Below are positions 1-11,284 of a stretch of DNA of 64,000 nucleotides, piece by piece. This DNA is from Trichostrongylus colubriformis (taxonomy: Eukaryota > Nematoda > Chromadorea > Rhabditida > Trichostrongylidae), in contig OZ022257.1 of the NCBI GenBank assembly GCA_963978905.1, forward strand, positions 29,465,274 through 29,529,273. Direction: 5' to 3'. Position numbers and translations under genes: made by a program. Under the pieces are notes generated by a model, which was not told the origin of the DNA, ran no database searches, and saw only the letters and a list, made by a program, of their open reading frames with translations. The number at the start of each line of letters is the position of its first letter. Within the stretch, counting starts at the first letter, position 1.

Positions 1-51
1 TTCTGTATATAACACATCACGTTGCCCTATTGTTGCAGGGATATCGAGGGC

Positions 52-1154
52 CATGGAGCAACGTGCGCGTAGGGGGAGACTTAGGATGTATTTTAGTGAG
101 AGTGACCGTCTGCGAATAAGGCGATAGAGGGAGACATTAGGAGAAAGAGCTGTACGCCTAGAAAACGAATCCGCTTGCCAACAACGAAAACGACAAAATG
201 AAGATCCTGAAGGAAGAATTATCGGAATGCGCGAACGCTGAGCGGCAGAGGCGTAGGCGTCAGCATGAAACCTCTGATGAACGTGCTGTTCGGCTGGAAG
301 AAAACGCTGAAAGGCAGCAATATAACGCCAACTCGAGACTGCGGAGCAGCGTGCATCCCGATTGCAAGAAAACGCTGAGAGGAGCAATACAGACGTCGTC
401 TTAAGACATCCGAGCAGCGTGTTTCCCGATTGCAGGAAAGCGCCAGCATGCAGCACCGTAGACGTCAGAATGGAACAACTGAGGAAAGGGCTCATTGGCT
501 GCATGGAAACGCTCAAAGGAAACAGCAGAGGCGAGGCTCAGAAAATACTGCTCAACGAGCTGCTAGACTGGAAGGGAGTGTGCGATGAGAACGAGAAAGT
601 CGTGAGTCAGAGAATGCCGAGAAGCGTGTGGACAGACTGGAAAGGAATGCTCAAGGTCAACGGAGAAGACGACAACCTGAAAGTGATGACGAACGAGAAA
701 CCAGACTACATCTGAATGCTCGAATTCAGCAGAGAAGGCGTATAACTGAAAGCGTGGAGCAGCGTGTGGCTAGATCACAAACAGAGGCTGTACGCCTTCT
801 AAGAGGACGTCAATAAGAAAGCTCCGGAATTCGAGCCGTTAGGCTTCAAACGGACGCTCAGAAACATCATCAACGTCTCTCCTTCGAGGATGAGCATGAA
901 CGATTTGCTCGATTGCGATAGAATGCCTCAGTCAAGTATCGTCGAAGGAACAGACCATCAGACTCTACTGGAGCTGCAGTGCGTGTGCGTGTAGCTAGGA
1001 CAAATTATTTTGGGGGGCTTGATCAACGGTAAGCAAATTGCGGTGCATTGCACTTCTCTTTCAAAGTCAAAGCTAATCATCCAGGCCACTTCCGAGAGTG
1101 CTGTAATCTAGGAAAATTCACCTTCAGTTTTTTTGATCGTTTTCCTGAAGATCT
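52..1154 (+). pseudogene. Helitron protein, N-terminal basic repeat region and start of the Helitron-like N domain (broken)
   Basis: From an ATG near 53 the + strand encodes, across several frameshifts, a highly basic region with recurring units of the kind NAERQRRRRQ..SDERAVRLE (for example 198-404 and 628-816). Such Arg/Glu-rich repeats are typical of the N terminus of nematode Helitron proteins. From about 1040 a C-C-N-L-G-K-x-T-like segment leads to FDRFPED, matching the start of the Helitron-like N domain, and stops exactly at the PLE1 insertion. Internal stops (for example near 125 and 404) prevent any continuous product. The assignment rests on order and continuity with the Rep and helicase parts downstream. 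Confidence 0.6.
1139..1154. repeat. Left 16-bp target-site duplication of PLE1
   Basis: GTTTTCCTGAAGATCT occurs here and identically at 4492-4507. Both copies lie inside the same Helitron codon context (FPEDL), so this is a target duplication made when PLE1 inserted. Confidence 0.85.
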
Positions 1155-1302
1155 TCTTCTGACTATTAGAATTGAGGACTCATTCACACAACTTTCTTGG
1201 CAAGCTTTCGCTGTAGTAACAGCTTCGTCAGACCTTAAAAATACGACTCAAGTGTACAACATACAATGTGCTACAATTGAAAACATTAGCTCACGACAGC
1301 AC
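1155..1302 (-). repeat. PLE1 terminal direct repeat (pseudo-LTR), left copy
   Basis: About 148 bp matching 4341-4491 in the same orientation with about 11 mismatches counted by eye. In element orientation this is the 3' copy. It contains a hammerhead-like motif on the - strand. Confidence 0.8.
1190..1240 (-). ncRNA. Hammerhead-ribozyme-like motif, 3' pseudo-LTR of PLE1
   Basis: On the - strand, CTGACGA (1225-1231) is followed by an A, the stem GCTGT/ACAGC closed by a four-base loop, then GAAA (1206-1209). This is the hammerhead core with a 5-bp helix II. The expected NUH cleavage triplet after GAAA reads GCC rather than NUC/NUA, so this copy may be a variant or inactive. PLE pseudo-LTRs are known to carry hammerhead motifs, including small variants that act as dimers. 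Confidence 0.65.
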
Positions 1303-1477
1303 TAACCAGACTGGTGATCTTTGGTCGCTGACTTCTGTAATACATCACATGCACAGGAAATCACTGTTAGGAGCACAACTCAACAAAACCGCTTACCCCG
1401 ACACCACTCCCAAACAATTAAAAGTCACTATAAATGCGATGTGCATGATTAAAGGGAGGAAATCTATATCGCTATCG

Positions 1478-4373
1478 CTATGATATTAATCTCAATGCCT
1501 CCATGAGCTCATCTCTGTTGTTCATCTCCGGGGATAACCGCCTTATAGCAAGAGCTTCAAGCAATTTTCTCTCTGATGGGGCATCCTTCGTGTGGTGTAA
1601 TGTAGCAACTTTCAGGGTGACGGTTGGGACACACGAATCTAGGCCGTGACCCTGTGACAGCCTGTGGCCTTTGCCCTGTGACATGAACAATTCAGACAAT
1701 TTAACTATACAACGGAACAGACTTGCAAGGAGGACACGATTTACATGAACAAATTGTCTGAATTATTTAAGGCTCAGGTCAAAGGCCACAGGCTGTTACA
1801 GGGTCACGGCCTAGATTCGTGTGTCCCAACCTACACCCCAACTCTCAGCATGGGGGGTGCTTCCTGTCGGTGACACAGTACACGATGCCGCGAGAACGCA
1901 CTTCTTGGGTAAGAGGATGGCTTTCGCAGCGCTCGTGTATGTTCCTCCATCCGATTGTGTAATGGACGCTTCATTTCACCAACATATTTCTGACCGCATC
2001 CTTCACATGTGACAAACATACTGTGCCGCGTAGCTGACAGATTTTATGATCTGTGTAGTACGTACATTTTCTGCGACCACATTTTTCTTCGTAAATCCGT
2101 GATGATGTCAGCAAGCTTTTCAAGTTCGCAGGTGGTCGGAAAATCAGTTGGACAGGAAGGCCTGACGACTTGACGGCATGGTTCACCTTCTTCGCTCATC
2201 TTTCATTCAGATACGGTAGAATTAGCGGTGTTCCTCCTGCAGCAAAGTAAAGACGCCATGTTCGCGGTTTGTCCGTCGTATAGCCATTCTCATCCAGAAT
2301 CCTTGCGATTTTTCGATCCACCTCTTCTGATTCTCTAGTACAAGTCCTTATCTTCGTCGTGATAAGATTTCTTATGACGTTAGCTTTCATATACAACGGA
2401 TGTGCACTTCGAACATGCAGAAGGATATTCTTGGACATCGGTTTCTTGTACCATTCGAATTCTTTCGTACCATGAGATATCCGAACCCTTGTGTTCAGGA
2501 ATGGTAGGTAGCCGCGTTCATCTGGGCACTCCACAGTGAAGCGTATGTCTGGATCACACGAGTTCAGTTTCTAAAGCATCATGTACGTGTCTTCAACTGT
2601 AGAGCCAACCACAAACACATCGTCTATATAGCGCTTATAAAACACAATTCCTTCAGTCAGAGATCTCCTTTCTATATGATCCAAATAGAAGATTGCTAAT
2701 AGCGGCGAGATTCTCAATTCCATGGCTAGACCTCTTTTCTGTGAATAGAACGTCCCGTCGAACTGGAAGATATTACATTTCAAAGTAGCTGACAAGAGCT
2801 GTCGTATATCTTCCTCCATCAGTCCGAACGAATGCACTTCTTGTCTGTGTCGTCGTAGAAGCTCTATCACAGAGTGTACGGCCTCGTTATTGTTTACGTT
2901 CGTGTACAGAGAAACCGCGTCGAAGCTTGCGTAGAATGCATCACCAGGTATTTCACAACGCTCCAGGGCTGATATAAATTCTCCTGCGTTGACCAAATGC
3001 GCCGCTACATAACGCAGTAGCGGTGACAGGAGCTTTGTGAGGAACCAGCTGACTCTATCCGATGGCCCTCCGCATGGAGAGATGATTGGTCTGGTCTTGA
3101 TCAAGTTTTCATCATTGTGGCGTAAATCCTCGTCTTCAGAGAACTTGTGCGTTTTGACCAATGCATAATAAGTAGGCACGATCGGATATGTCAAGAGAAA
3201 GCGCTTGACCGTCCTCACATCCATAATCTTTCCTAGTGTTTGCGCTGCGGTGCGTCGAGGTTCATTCGACACCTTTTCGATTACTCCATACGATGACATT
3301 TCGTACGTGTTTCCGTCAGAGAGACATCGCCGTCCAAGACTTTTGTCTATTTCTTGTGTTAGGACTACGAAGTCTCCGCCTTTGTCACTCACACTGTATC
3401 GGAGACTGATCTTGAGGAGCAAAAGCTTCTTCAAACCACGTCTCTCCTGTTGAAAGAGAGACGTGGTTCGAAGAGACCAGGTTCGATGCGAATTTTGCTG
3501 ACGATTCGTTCGCATAAGTTTGCATTAGTTCCATCTGAAGTGACGCCAGTGTAGGCTCCATAGCTGTTACTGGTTTTGGAGCAGATACCGATGTTCTGGG
3601 AAAGGGTATCGATGCAACGAAAGATGGTTACCTGTCCAGGACTGTCGGGTGTGAAGTCTCCTTCCATCGAATCTGATAGGCGAACTTGTGGAAGGCACAC
3701 AACACTGAGTTCATCACTTCTTGGGTTACGGCGGTTGACACTGCAAATGATGGTCCTAAATTGAGCAAAGCTTCCATTTCTTCGTCAATCGCATCCGTTC
3801 CGATTACTGTGCATCGTTTCGGTTGCGCTGCGTTAGGTGAAATGAAATGGTGGTTATTAGCATGCACTTGAGATCGTAAGAATGTCACTTTCCTCTGAAA
3901 TTTTCTTCTCTCGTTATCACGAATTCGTACGCACAGCATTTGGTTCCTATCAGGAATTGTCTGCCATACGTTAGGATCTAGTCTTTGTCGAGGAAGGTTC
4001 TTAGTCGTGGTCCTTGAATACACTGTGCCCTCCGCCGTCGACGCTCGGCTAAAGATGCGTCTAACAATGCGCGTTTCAGCGAGGCGAGACTGCTCGAAAT
4101 AAGCCTGTTCCGCGTATATGGAATATGGGAAAGAGCTGCTTCAAGAAATTTAGGCAACAGATGTTGCATCCTACATTGTAACAGAAAGTCAATTGATTCA
4201 TCATAAACAACGGCAGCCTGGTGAAATGCAATATACTTGACGAGGACAGCAAACGTGTTCCGGCAAAATTGATGACGCCGTTGCAGTATTTTAGATATAA
4301 TAAAATAGAGCCATCCCTGAGCCTCATTTTTGTAAGATATTCTTCTGAGTATTAGAATCGAAGACTCATTCAC
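1478..4373 (-). pseudogene. PLE1 polyprotein: N-terminal domain, reverse transcriptase, GIY-YIG endonuclease (broken)
   Basis: Read 3'-ward on the - strand, pieces at 4373-3978, 4023-3628, 3515-2571, 2534-2196, 2186-1831 and 1699-1478 align end to end with the PLE2 protein. The longest piece (3515-2571, 314 codons) has RT motif A (FDAVSLYTNV, residues 198-207), a motif B region reading GLAMELRISPLLA (262-274; the usual AMG is AME here), and the catalytic YIDD (296-299). The endonuclease part shows C-x2-C...KYVGE...EHTRAL. Frame changes separate all pieces, and an inverted-repeat element interrupts the endonuclease at 1622-1831. The apparent start codon at 4373 lies inside the terminal repeat. 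Confidence 0.85.
1622..1831. mobile_element. 210-bp inverted-repeat insertion (foldback/MITE-like) in the PLE1 endonuclease
   Basis: GGTTGGGACACACGAATCTA at 1622 is mirrored by its reverse complement ending at 1831. The arms run about 60-80 bp each (AGGCCGTGACCCTG.., CAATTCAGACAATTTA..) around a short centre near 1715-1740. The flanking DNA on both sides encodes consecutive parts of the PLE1 GIY-YIG region, so this is a later insertion. No coding capacity is seen and no target duplication could be fixed. Confidence 0.65.
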
Positions 4374-4491
4374 ACAACTTTATTGGCAAGCTTTCGCTGT
4401 AGTAACAGCTTCGTCAGACCTCAAAAGTACGACTCAAATGTACAACATACAATGTGCAACAATTGAAAACATTAGCTCACGACAACATGAA
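4341..4491 (-). repeat. PLE1 terminal direct repeat (pseudo-LTR), right copy
   Basis: Direct repeat of 1155-1302. In element orientation it is the 5' copy, and it supplies the apparent first codons of the PLE1 protein (ATG at 4373). It contains a hammerhead-like motif on the - strand. Confidence 0.8.
4381..4425 (-). ncRNA. Hammerhead-ribozyme-like motif, 5' pseudo-LTR of PLE1
   Basis: The same - strand core as at 1190-1240: CTGACGA (4411-4417), A, GCTGT..ACAGC helix II, GAAA (4392-4395), then GCTTGCC and AATAAAG. The two terminal copies keep this block without change in the core while neighbouring bases differ. In PLEs such motifs are thought to process tandem transcripts. Confidence 0.65.
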
Positions 4492-4507
4492 GTTTTCCTG
4501 AAGATCT
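4492..4507. repeat. Right 16-bp target-site duplication of PLE1
   Basis: Exact copy of 1139-1154, immediately outside the right terminal repeat. The Helitron reading frame resumes through it. Confidence 0.85.
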
Positions 4508-6674
4508 GAAACAATTTTTTGTCAGTGAACTCGGGGCAAGTGAAGAACAACGGCGGTATTAGAGGAACTTTTTGGGGAATATAAGAAGCCTCAACTCCGC
4601 TTTAGCGATGGCTTCCATGGGTGCTCATGTTGATACGCCGCATGGACGTGGACCATACTGCTTGCGAATTCATTTCCAAGTTTACCACCGGCTAGGTCCA
4701 CTCCATCCTAGAGAAGAAGGATAAATTTGTATCCTGGACACCGCTGCTCAGCAGCGTATGGGAAACGCAAGAAATGCTGAATGCAGTCCACAACTGATGC
4801 GATTCCATTGTGATTTACTTTCGAGCGTTAATGTATGCACAATCTTTCAAAATGATGTATGAAGTGGAACAAGCGGAAATCACCATGGCAGCTCACGAGA
4901 ATCGTGCTCCTGCAATATACGCATGGTTTTCGAAGAGAGTTCTGCGCGCGGATTAGCACGGAGGCAGTACGATCTCCCCTCTGCAAACAAAAGTCCATTT
5001 GCGCAGCGCTACAGGAGATGAGCTGATCAATATTCGCGATATTCACAAAGTCTGTGATCCTTTGACCTATCCCCTACTTTTGCCGACCGGCGAGGATGGC
5101 TGGGAACCTAGCCTAAGGAGTAGAGCTGGCACGCGTATCACACAAAAAGAGTACTATGCGTACCTATTCTCGATAGGCGAATCTTTCAATCCAATTCTTC
5201 GGCAAGTTGTGTCAACAGTTTGCCGTTGATGAGTACGTGAAGATTGAGCAGAACCGTCTCAGTTTCTAAAGAAGAAATCAGCTAACTCTGCGCCGTGATT
5301 CGCACAGGGGATTGTAAGACTATTTGGAAGGCGATAACAACCCTGAACCACCAGGGAACCGTGTCGTCCTGTCGTCATCACATTTGGGAAGTCCACGAGC
5401 AATGCAGCAAGCATACCACAAGGCTTTGGCCATTGTGGCACGTTATTGGAAACCGACATTCTTACTGACGATGACCTGCAATCCGCCATGGAAGGAGCTC
5501 CAAAAAAATCTGTTCCATGGACAGACAGCATCAGACCGTCTAGACTTGGTGGCACGAGTTTTCAACGCAAAACTACAAGAACTCTGTGCTGACCTGTTCA
5601 CGAGAAAGTCTTGGGAGAGGTGAAGACATATGTTTACGTCGTTGAATTTCAAAAACGGGGACTGCTTCACTGCCATATGCTCCTCATTATGAAAGAAGAC
5701 TGGAGAGTGCACACGGCAGAAGACGTGGATCAAGCTGTTTATGCGGAGATACCAAACAGTGAAACGGAGCCTGAGCTGTACGCTGCTTTAACATCATACA
5801 TGATTCATCGACATCGGAGCTATGGATCCCTTATCTCCGTGCATGCGAAATGGCTCCTGCTCGAAAGGATTCCCCAAACAACTTCGCAATAGGACCTCAA
5901 TCGATGTTGACGGCTATCCCAAATACAGGCGTCGCAATCTTTCTTCTACGGGAATAAACGGAATACCTTACAGTGACGAGTAGGTGGTGCCAACCAACCC
6001 GTACCTACTTCTAAAGTACGACTGTCATCTAGATCTCGAAATTTGCGGCATTATCTCTGCTGTGAAATACCTGTGTAAGTGTATTTACAAAGGACCGGAT
6101 CGTGCCCGCATCAACATTGAGAATGAACCAAATTGTGAGAATCAGATCGTTGATGAAATCAAACAACACCTCAATACCCGCTATGTATGTGCCCCTCAGA
6201 GCATGTACCGAATTTCCGGATATACCATGCAGGACGTCGCATACGGTCTACAGATTGGCGGTCCACCTACTTGCATTGCAAACGTTGCGCTTCGTACCAG
6301 GGCGGGAGCAACAATATCTAGAACAGGCCCAACAGACTTTCACCACTCTTACTGCCTTTTTCGAGCTCAACAAACGATGCGCTCAAATATCGAGGATAGA
6401 TTGCCGTCTGATTTGACCGTTGATGCTCGCCATTCACTCTACTATGAAATACCGGAGTTTTTCACATTTGATTCTAGCCATGGGTGGACCCCGAGGAAAA
6501 GTGTAGGGAAGCAAATTGGAAGAATGTTTACCGTATCGCCTCTGGACACAGAGAGATACAGCCTGCTGATCCTCCTACTCAGCACCAAAAGTAAAACATC
6601 ATTCGAGATATTCGCACAGTCAATGGCACAGTCTACGGTACCTGCGCCGATGCAGCAAAAGCTGCTGGGTTTTT
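4492..6674 (+). pseudogene. Helitron Rep part: Helitron-like N domain and HUH endonuclease (broken)
   Basis: Across frameshifts the + strand reads FPEDLKQFFVSELG, NFLGNIRSLNSALAMASMGA, then HVDTPHGRGPYC, characteristic of the Helitron-like N domain. GSPRAMQQAYHKALAIVARY and FLLTMTCNPPWKEL follow. The HUH motif is GLLHCHMLL, with the two metal-binding histidines at 5668-5670 and 5674-5676. The catalytic tyrosine motif reads KYLCKCIYKG: the first Tyr is at 6068-6070, but the position four residues on, where a second Tyr is normally found, is Cys (6080-6082). Stops near 4554 and 5227 and frame changes near 4640, 5625, 5890 and 6660 destroy the gene. Confidence 0.85.
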
Positions 6675-8344
6675 AGACGATGTTAGGTACTTTCGACAGA
6701 GTGTGCAAGAGGCAGCTCATCACCAGTCCGGTGCATCGGTGCGAAGTTTCTTCGCCTGCTTACTATGCATTTGCGAGCTGATCCGTGCGAATGATTTAAG
6801 GCAGTTCGCTGATGCCATGTCGGATGATTACACCCATCGAGAAGTTGCGAGAACTTGCAATCGCTTTGGCAAACATCAATATTTATAACAGAGTGGCTGC
6901 GATGGGTATGGATTTGACGCAAGTTAATCCTACACCCATCGAAGAACGGCCAGTTATGCCAATAATGCCCATCGATTATGCAATTTATGAAAGGAACGGA
7001 TTGGCCCAATACGAAACCCTCGACGCGAAGCGAAGGGGAGCGGCAGATGGCATCCTCGATGCGTTCAACAGGCCATTAAACCGATGCATTTTCGTGGACG
7101 GTCCCGGCGGTAGTGATAAGACAATCCTATACAGCACAGTTTACAACATACCTGTTGAAAGGAGACGTAAGGTGTTGTGTGTAGCCTGGACAGGCATATC
7201 TGCTAACTTGCTTCCAGGAGGCCGAACCGTGAATATCGGCGATGGGAACCAGACCTCTACAATGAGACAGCAGCAAAAAGAAGCAATACAGTTCATGGAA
7301 GCTCACATGATAATATGGGATGAAATCTCAATGGCACCGAATACTGCTTTTGAAGCAGCTGACGCTGTCTTGAGAGATATAATGCAGGTCGATGCACCTT
7401 TCGGTGGAAAAGTGATGGTGTTTGGAGGAGACTTCCGACCCAGTTATTAAGCACGGCCAGCGAGGGGATTTTGTAGAGGCCTGTGTTTTGAATTCGATTC
7501 TGTGGCCGTTGTGTTCCATCCATCGACTGGAGGCGAACATGAGAGCTAGGGGAGCTGACTGCAGGTGGCGTGAACGTCTACTACAAATCGGTAACGGAGA
7601 ATCAAATGACGAAAGTGGATGCACAGTAATTCCAGAGGAGATGATGTGCATGACGGGTATCGTCACTGAAATTTTTGGTCATGCTCTTGATCCGTCCACC
7701 TCTTTTGACTTATTTGAGAGTGCTATCCTTGCACCAAAGGAAGTCCATGTTCAGCGCCTGAATGAAGGTGCGCTCCAACGTCTCAGGGTCGGAACAGAGC
7801 GAGATGAGAGAATTTACAAGAGCGTCAATGAGGCGATTTACCCTGAAGGACAGCCGAGACAGTTGTTTCAGTTGGAGTATTTGAACTCTCTCACTCCCAC
7901 CGGCATGCCCCGCACGAGCTGCATCTCGAAGAAGGTGCCATCGTCATGTCTTTTAGGAATTTGGACGTCTCAAATGGTTTGTGCAACGGGACGCGTCTCT
8001 TAGTTGAAACACTCGGTCGTTTCACCTTACCTTGCAGGTTCATTTGTGGAGAGCGGAGCAATCTGTTGGCTATTATTCCAAGGGTAGACAACCACTGGGA
8101 TGAAAGGAATTCCTTTAGTCTTCGTCGGCGGCAGTTCCCTGTGCGCCTTGCGTTCGCTATGACAATCAATAAAGCACAGGGACAGTTATTTGTCACAGTG
8201 GTCGTGGTTCTTTCCAAATATGTCTTTTCCCACGGCCAGCTTTACGTTGCGCTCTCCCGTCACAGAACACCTGATGGAATTAAAGTAAAAGCACACTCGA
8301 ACAATCTGAAAAATATTGTTCACGAGGAGGTTCCGCTCTCATGA
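6660..8344 (+). pseudogene. Helitron helicase part (Pif1-like SF1 helicase, broken)
   Basis: The frame continues with AAGFLDDVRYFRQSVQEAAH and HQSGASVRSFFACLLCICE. The helicase follows: a Walker A region GPGGSDKT at 7100-7123 (the family normally has Gly where Asp stands here), Walker B region IIWDEISMAP near 7310, and GGDFR near 7428. After a frameshift near 7430 come NMRARG, YLNSLTPTGMP and, after another near 7945, NLDVSNGLCNGTRLLV and the C-terminal motif MTINKAQGQ..YVALSRHRTPDGIKV. The stop codon at 8342 is probably the natural C terminus. The disruptions are few, consistent with a fairly young but dead element. Confidence 0.88.
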
Positions 8345-8438
8345 CATCAACGAAACGATCACCTCTCCTTCTACTGCATACACATCATAATTTAGATACT
8401 TTTTGCAAGTACCGTATATCCTATACTTGGCACATTAT

Positions 8439-8450
8439 TGTTTCATTAGT
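8439..8450. repeat. Left 12-bp target-site duplication of PLE2
   Basis: TGTTTCATTAGT occurs here and identically at 12093-12104, bracketing the whole PLE2 composite. Confidence 0.75.
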
Positions 8451-8520
8451 TATGGAATGATGCTGCTATCTCTGAGCTTCATCCGATGCTCTTTGATCAG
8501 GTGTTGTTGAAGCTATTGAG

Positions 8521-8575
8521 ATCCTTTTATTTACTGATAAGCTTTCGGCATTAATGCCTTCTTCAGATCTTGAAT
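8521..8575 (-). ncRNA. Hammerhead-ribozyme-like motif near the PLE2 3' end
   Basis: On the - strand: CTGAAGA (8560-8566), A, GGCAT..ATGCC stem, GAAA (8543-8546), then GCTTATCAG, giving a possible AUC cleavage triplet. AGAT just before the core can pair with ATCT further on, with an internal loop. The mirrored copy lies at 12010-12060. Confidence 0.6.
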
Positions 8576-8726
8576 TACAATACTTAATATACAAACAACT
8601 GCGTTGTGGTTATACATCAATCGAAACAAACCAAGACAAAGAAGGAGGGGGGTCTGACGACGTGCTGGTGAGGGTAAAGAATGAAACGACGGTCTAACTC
8701 TGAGGCAGAAAGGGTATCATTGCTGA

Positions 8727-11164
8727 TTACGCTATGAGCCTCAAAAGGTCACATAGCTCCTCCTTCGCGTTCATTTCTGGCTTGATTCTTTGTATCTCCC
8801 ATGCTTCCATTATTTGCCTCTCCAGGGGGCGTACCAAATGCCTACGGTGGACTTTCACATCAAATGGTGGAGCATTCTCCCTCATATGCTTCAGCGTACG
8901 GTGCCTGGAGAAGCTGCTGTGTGGGTAAGCAGCGGGATTGACCAGTGCTCTTCTATGCTCATCCAGGCGAACCTTTAGAGGTCTCGCCGTCTCCCCCACA
9001 TATCTATCTCCACATCTCCTGCACTGACTCATATAGACGATGCCTAGTTCGCAAATCTTTTCAGATACACGGTATCGACAAGAGGATACGCGACACCCAT
9101 TTTCGTAGATTCGTGATGATGTGAGGAGGTCCTTCAGCGAGGGGAGAGGGCGAAAAACCAATCGTATCGGAAGTTGGGAATCCTTCGCAAGATGGTTTAC
9201 CTCACGTGCCATTCTGTCATTAATGAAAGGCACTCTGAGAGTTATTCCATCTGTTGTTCTGAGCGGGACCCATGTTCTTGTATTTCTTCCACAGTATCCG
9301 TTGCTTTCTAGGATGCTTCCGATATTAGCACCCACCTCTGGGTCCCTTTGCGTCCCAAGCTTCCCCTTCGTTTTCAAAAGATTTCGCATGACGTTTGCCT
9401 TCATATAAGTAGGATGAGCACTCCTGGAATGCAACAAGATTTTTGAGGAGGCACTCCTTCTATACCACAACCAATCCTTGCGACCTTCACGAATCCGCAC
9501 TTTTGTGTTGAGAAACGGTAAAAAACCATCCCTTCCAGGTTTTTTCTCTGGTGAGGGCTATGTTCGTATCGTACGAGTTCAATCTCTCTAAGGTTCCCAC
9601 AAGATCTTCTTCCGTTGTTCCAATAACGAAAACGTCATCAATTTAGCGTTTGTAGAACAGAATTCCACGAGTTAATGATGACTTCTCGATGTGGTCTAAA
9701 AAAAATGACTGCTTACAGAGCAGCGATGCGATTACCCATGGCTAGGCCTCTCTTTTGCTTGTAAAAGGTGTTGTAAAAGCAAAATATGTTGCATTCCAGT
9801 GTCGTTTATCCTTTGTTTCGCTTGCAGAGAATCCCATAGTCGAAATATGTTCCTGATTTTCCTCCAAAAGGGATATAGCAGCTTCCACTGCGCCTGCATT
9901 ATTCACATTCGTATATAAGGACACGACATCGAAGCTAGCGTAAAAGGCTGACGTCGGCACTTGACAACGCTGAAGTGAAGATATAACTTCATCGACGTTG
10001 ATAATATGTGCTCCCACGTACCGCAAAAGTGGTGACAGAATCCGAACCAAAAGCCAGCTTAGTCCGTCAGCTGGACCACCACAGGAAGCGATAATCGGTC
10101 TTGTCTTTATTTCGTTCACTGAGAGGATAATGTATCTACCGTCGGAATCTTATGCGTCTTCACCAAATTATAGAGCGTTGGAACAGTTGGAGCCATGCCA
10201 TGCAATCGTCTTGCCACTTCAGAGCCCATACGCTTCTCCACTACCGACATGACGACATTCTTCACATTTCTGCATACCGACTCGAACGCTGACCAAGTGC
10301 TTTCTTCATAAACGGTGGTATCAGAAAGAACTTTCGCGGTGATGGCCTCATTCAGCGATTGAGGCATTACTACAAAAGATCCACACTTGTTTCCTACTGT
10401 AAACCTCAATGTATTTTTCGACTGCAGTAGTTTCTTCACACCCCTTCTTTCAGAGGGCGTCAAGTGACTGCGATAAGGTTCATTCATCGCGCTCTGATAT
10501 ATTCGTTGGATTCCATGTCCGAGCATTGTTATTTTAGCATCAATATCGCGCGAAGAAGGAGGGATTTGTATCGACTTTCCTTTGAAAGGCATCAACGACA
10601 TTAATGTTGCATTTTGGCTGAGTACGGTTGGTCCACGATGTATTCTCCAACGCAGCTGGTATGCGAATTGGTGGACTCCACAGAGCGCTGCATCAGTCAG
10701 TGTGGTGTTTACCCTGCAAAAGATGGTCCAAGATTCAGAGCTGCCGCCATATCACTATCAACCTCATTTGTTCCAATAACCACATGTCGTGTTGGTGGGA
10801 TGGCATCAGCTCTGATGAAATGTGACTGTAATGGGGACTGTTGACGTCGTCTCAAAAGGTCGAGTTTTCCTTCAAAGTGTCGTTTTTGATCTTCACGTAG
10901 TCTGTTGCAAATTCGTTGGTTTTCTGTAAATACCCTTCGCCGAATCTCCGCACACAGTTGTGACCTTAGTCGATTTCTATGGAAGGCTATTCCACAGATA
11001 CAGTACGATTTTTGGCGACGACGTTCCGCTACACTTGCATTGAGAAGGGCCATTTTCAAGCTCAGCACTCGTTGATGGACATTGCGGTTGTCTCGGTAGG
11101 GGATGTCCGCAAACCTGTTCGCAATAAAACTTGGGAATACGCGCTCACGCTTACACGTGTACAA
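8727..11164 (-). pseudogene. PLE2 polyprotein: N-terminal domain, reverse transcriptase, GIY-YIG endonuclease (broken)
   Basis: Pieces at 11164-10709, 10601-10116, 10119-9742 and 9500-8727 on the - strand form one PLE protein, colinear with PLE1 (for example TRPIIASCGGPADGLSWLL and FDVVSLYTNVNN). The last piece (257 codons) carries the GIY-YIG endonuclease: GIVYMSQCRRCGDRYVGETA, then KVRLDEHRRAL, H..H and a terminal E-x4-L-L-R-L-I-A. In RT motif C the frame reads FYKR-stop-IDDVF: the catalytic-motif Tyr codon is a TAA stop (9643-9645). Further frameshifts occur near 10118 and 9770. It is not functional. Confidence 0.85.
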
Positions 11165-11284
11165 GATGCATTATTGAGTGATGCATTATGACGTACAGCG
11201 TGCTGGTGGAGGGCAACGTATTGTAGTAAGATAGCAAAAAGTTCCCGAGAAATATTATATTATATCGGCTCATGGACAATACAA

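Larger units (their letters stand above)
1155..4491 (-). mobile_element. Penelope-like retroelement 1 (PLE1), nested in the Helitron
   Basis: The element is bounded by a perfect 16-bp target duplication. Direct terminal repeats of about 150 bp (1155-1302 and 4341-4491) are roughly 93% identical by eye. Between them the - strand encodes a PLE-type reverse transcriptase followed by a GIY-YIG endonuclease. Each terminal repeat contains a hammerhead-like motif on the - strand. This fits the pseudo-LTR architecture described for Penelope-like elements. Frameshifts and a 210-bp inverted-repeat insertion in the endonuclease make this copy inactive. Confidence 0.85.

Noticed and set aside
198..816. 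Several Arg-rich frames as separate small genes
   Set aside because: They are frameshifted parts of one Helitron N-terminal region and have no starts or stops of their own that make sense.
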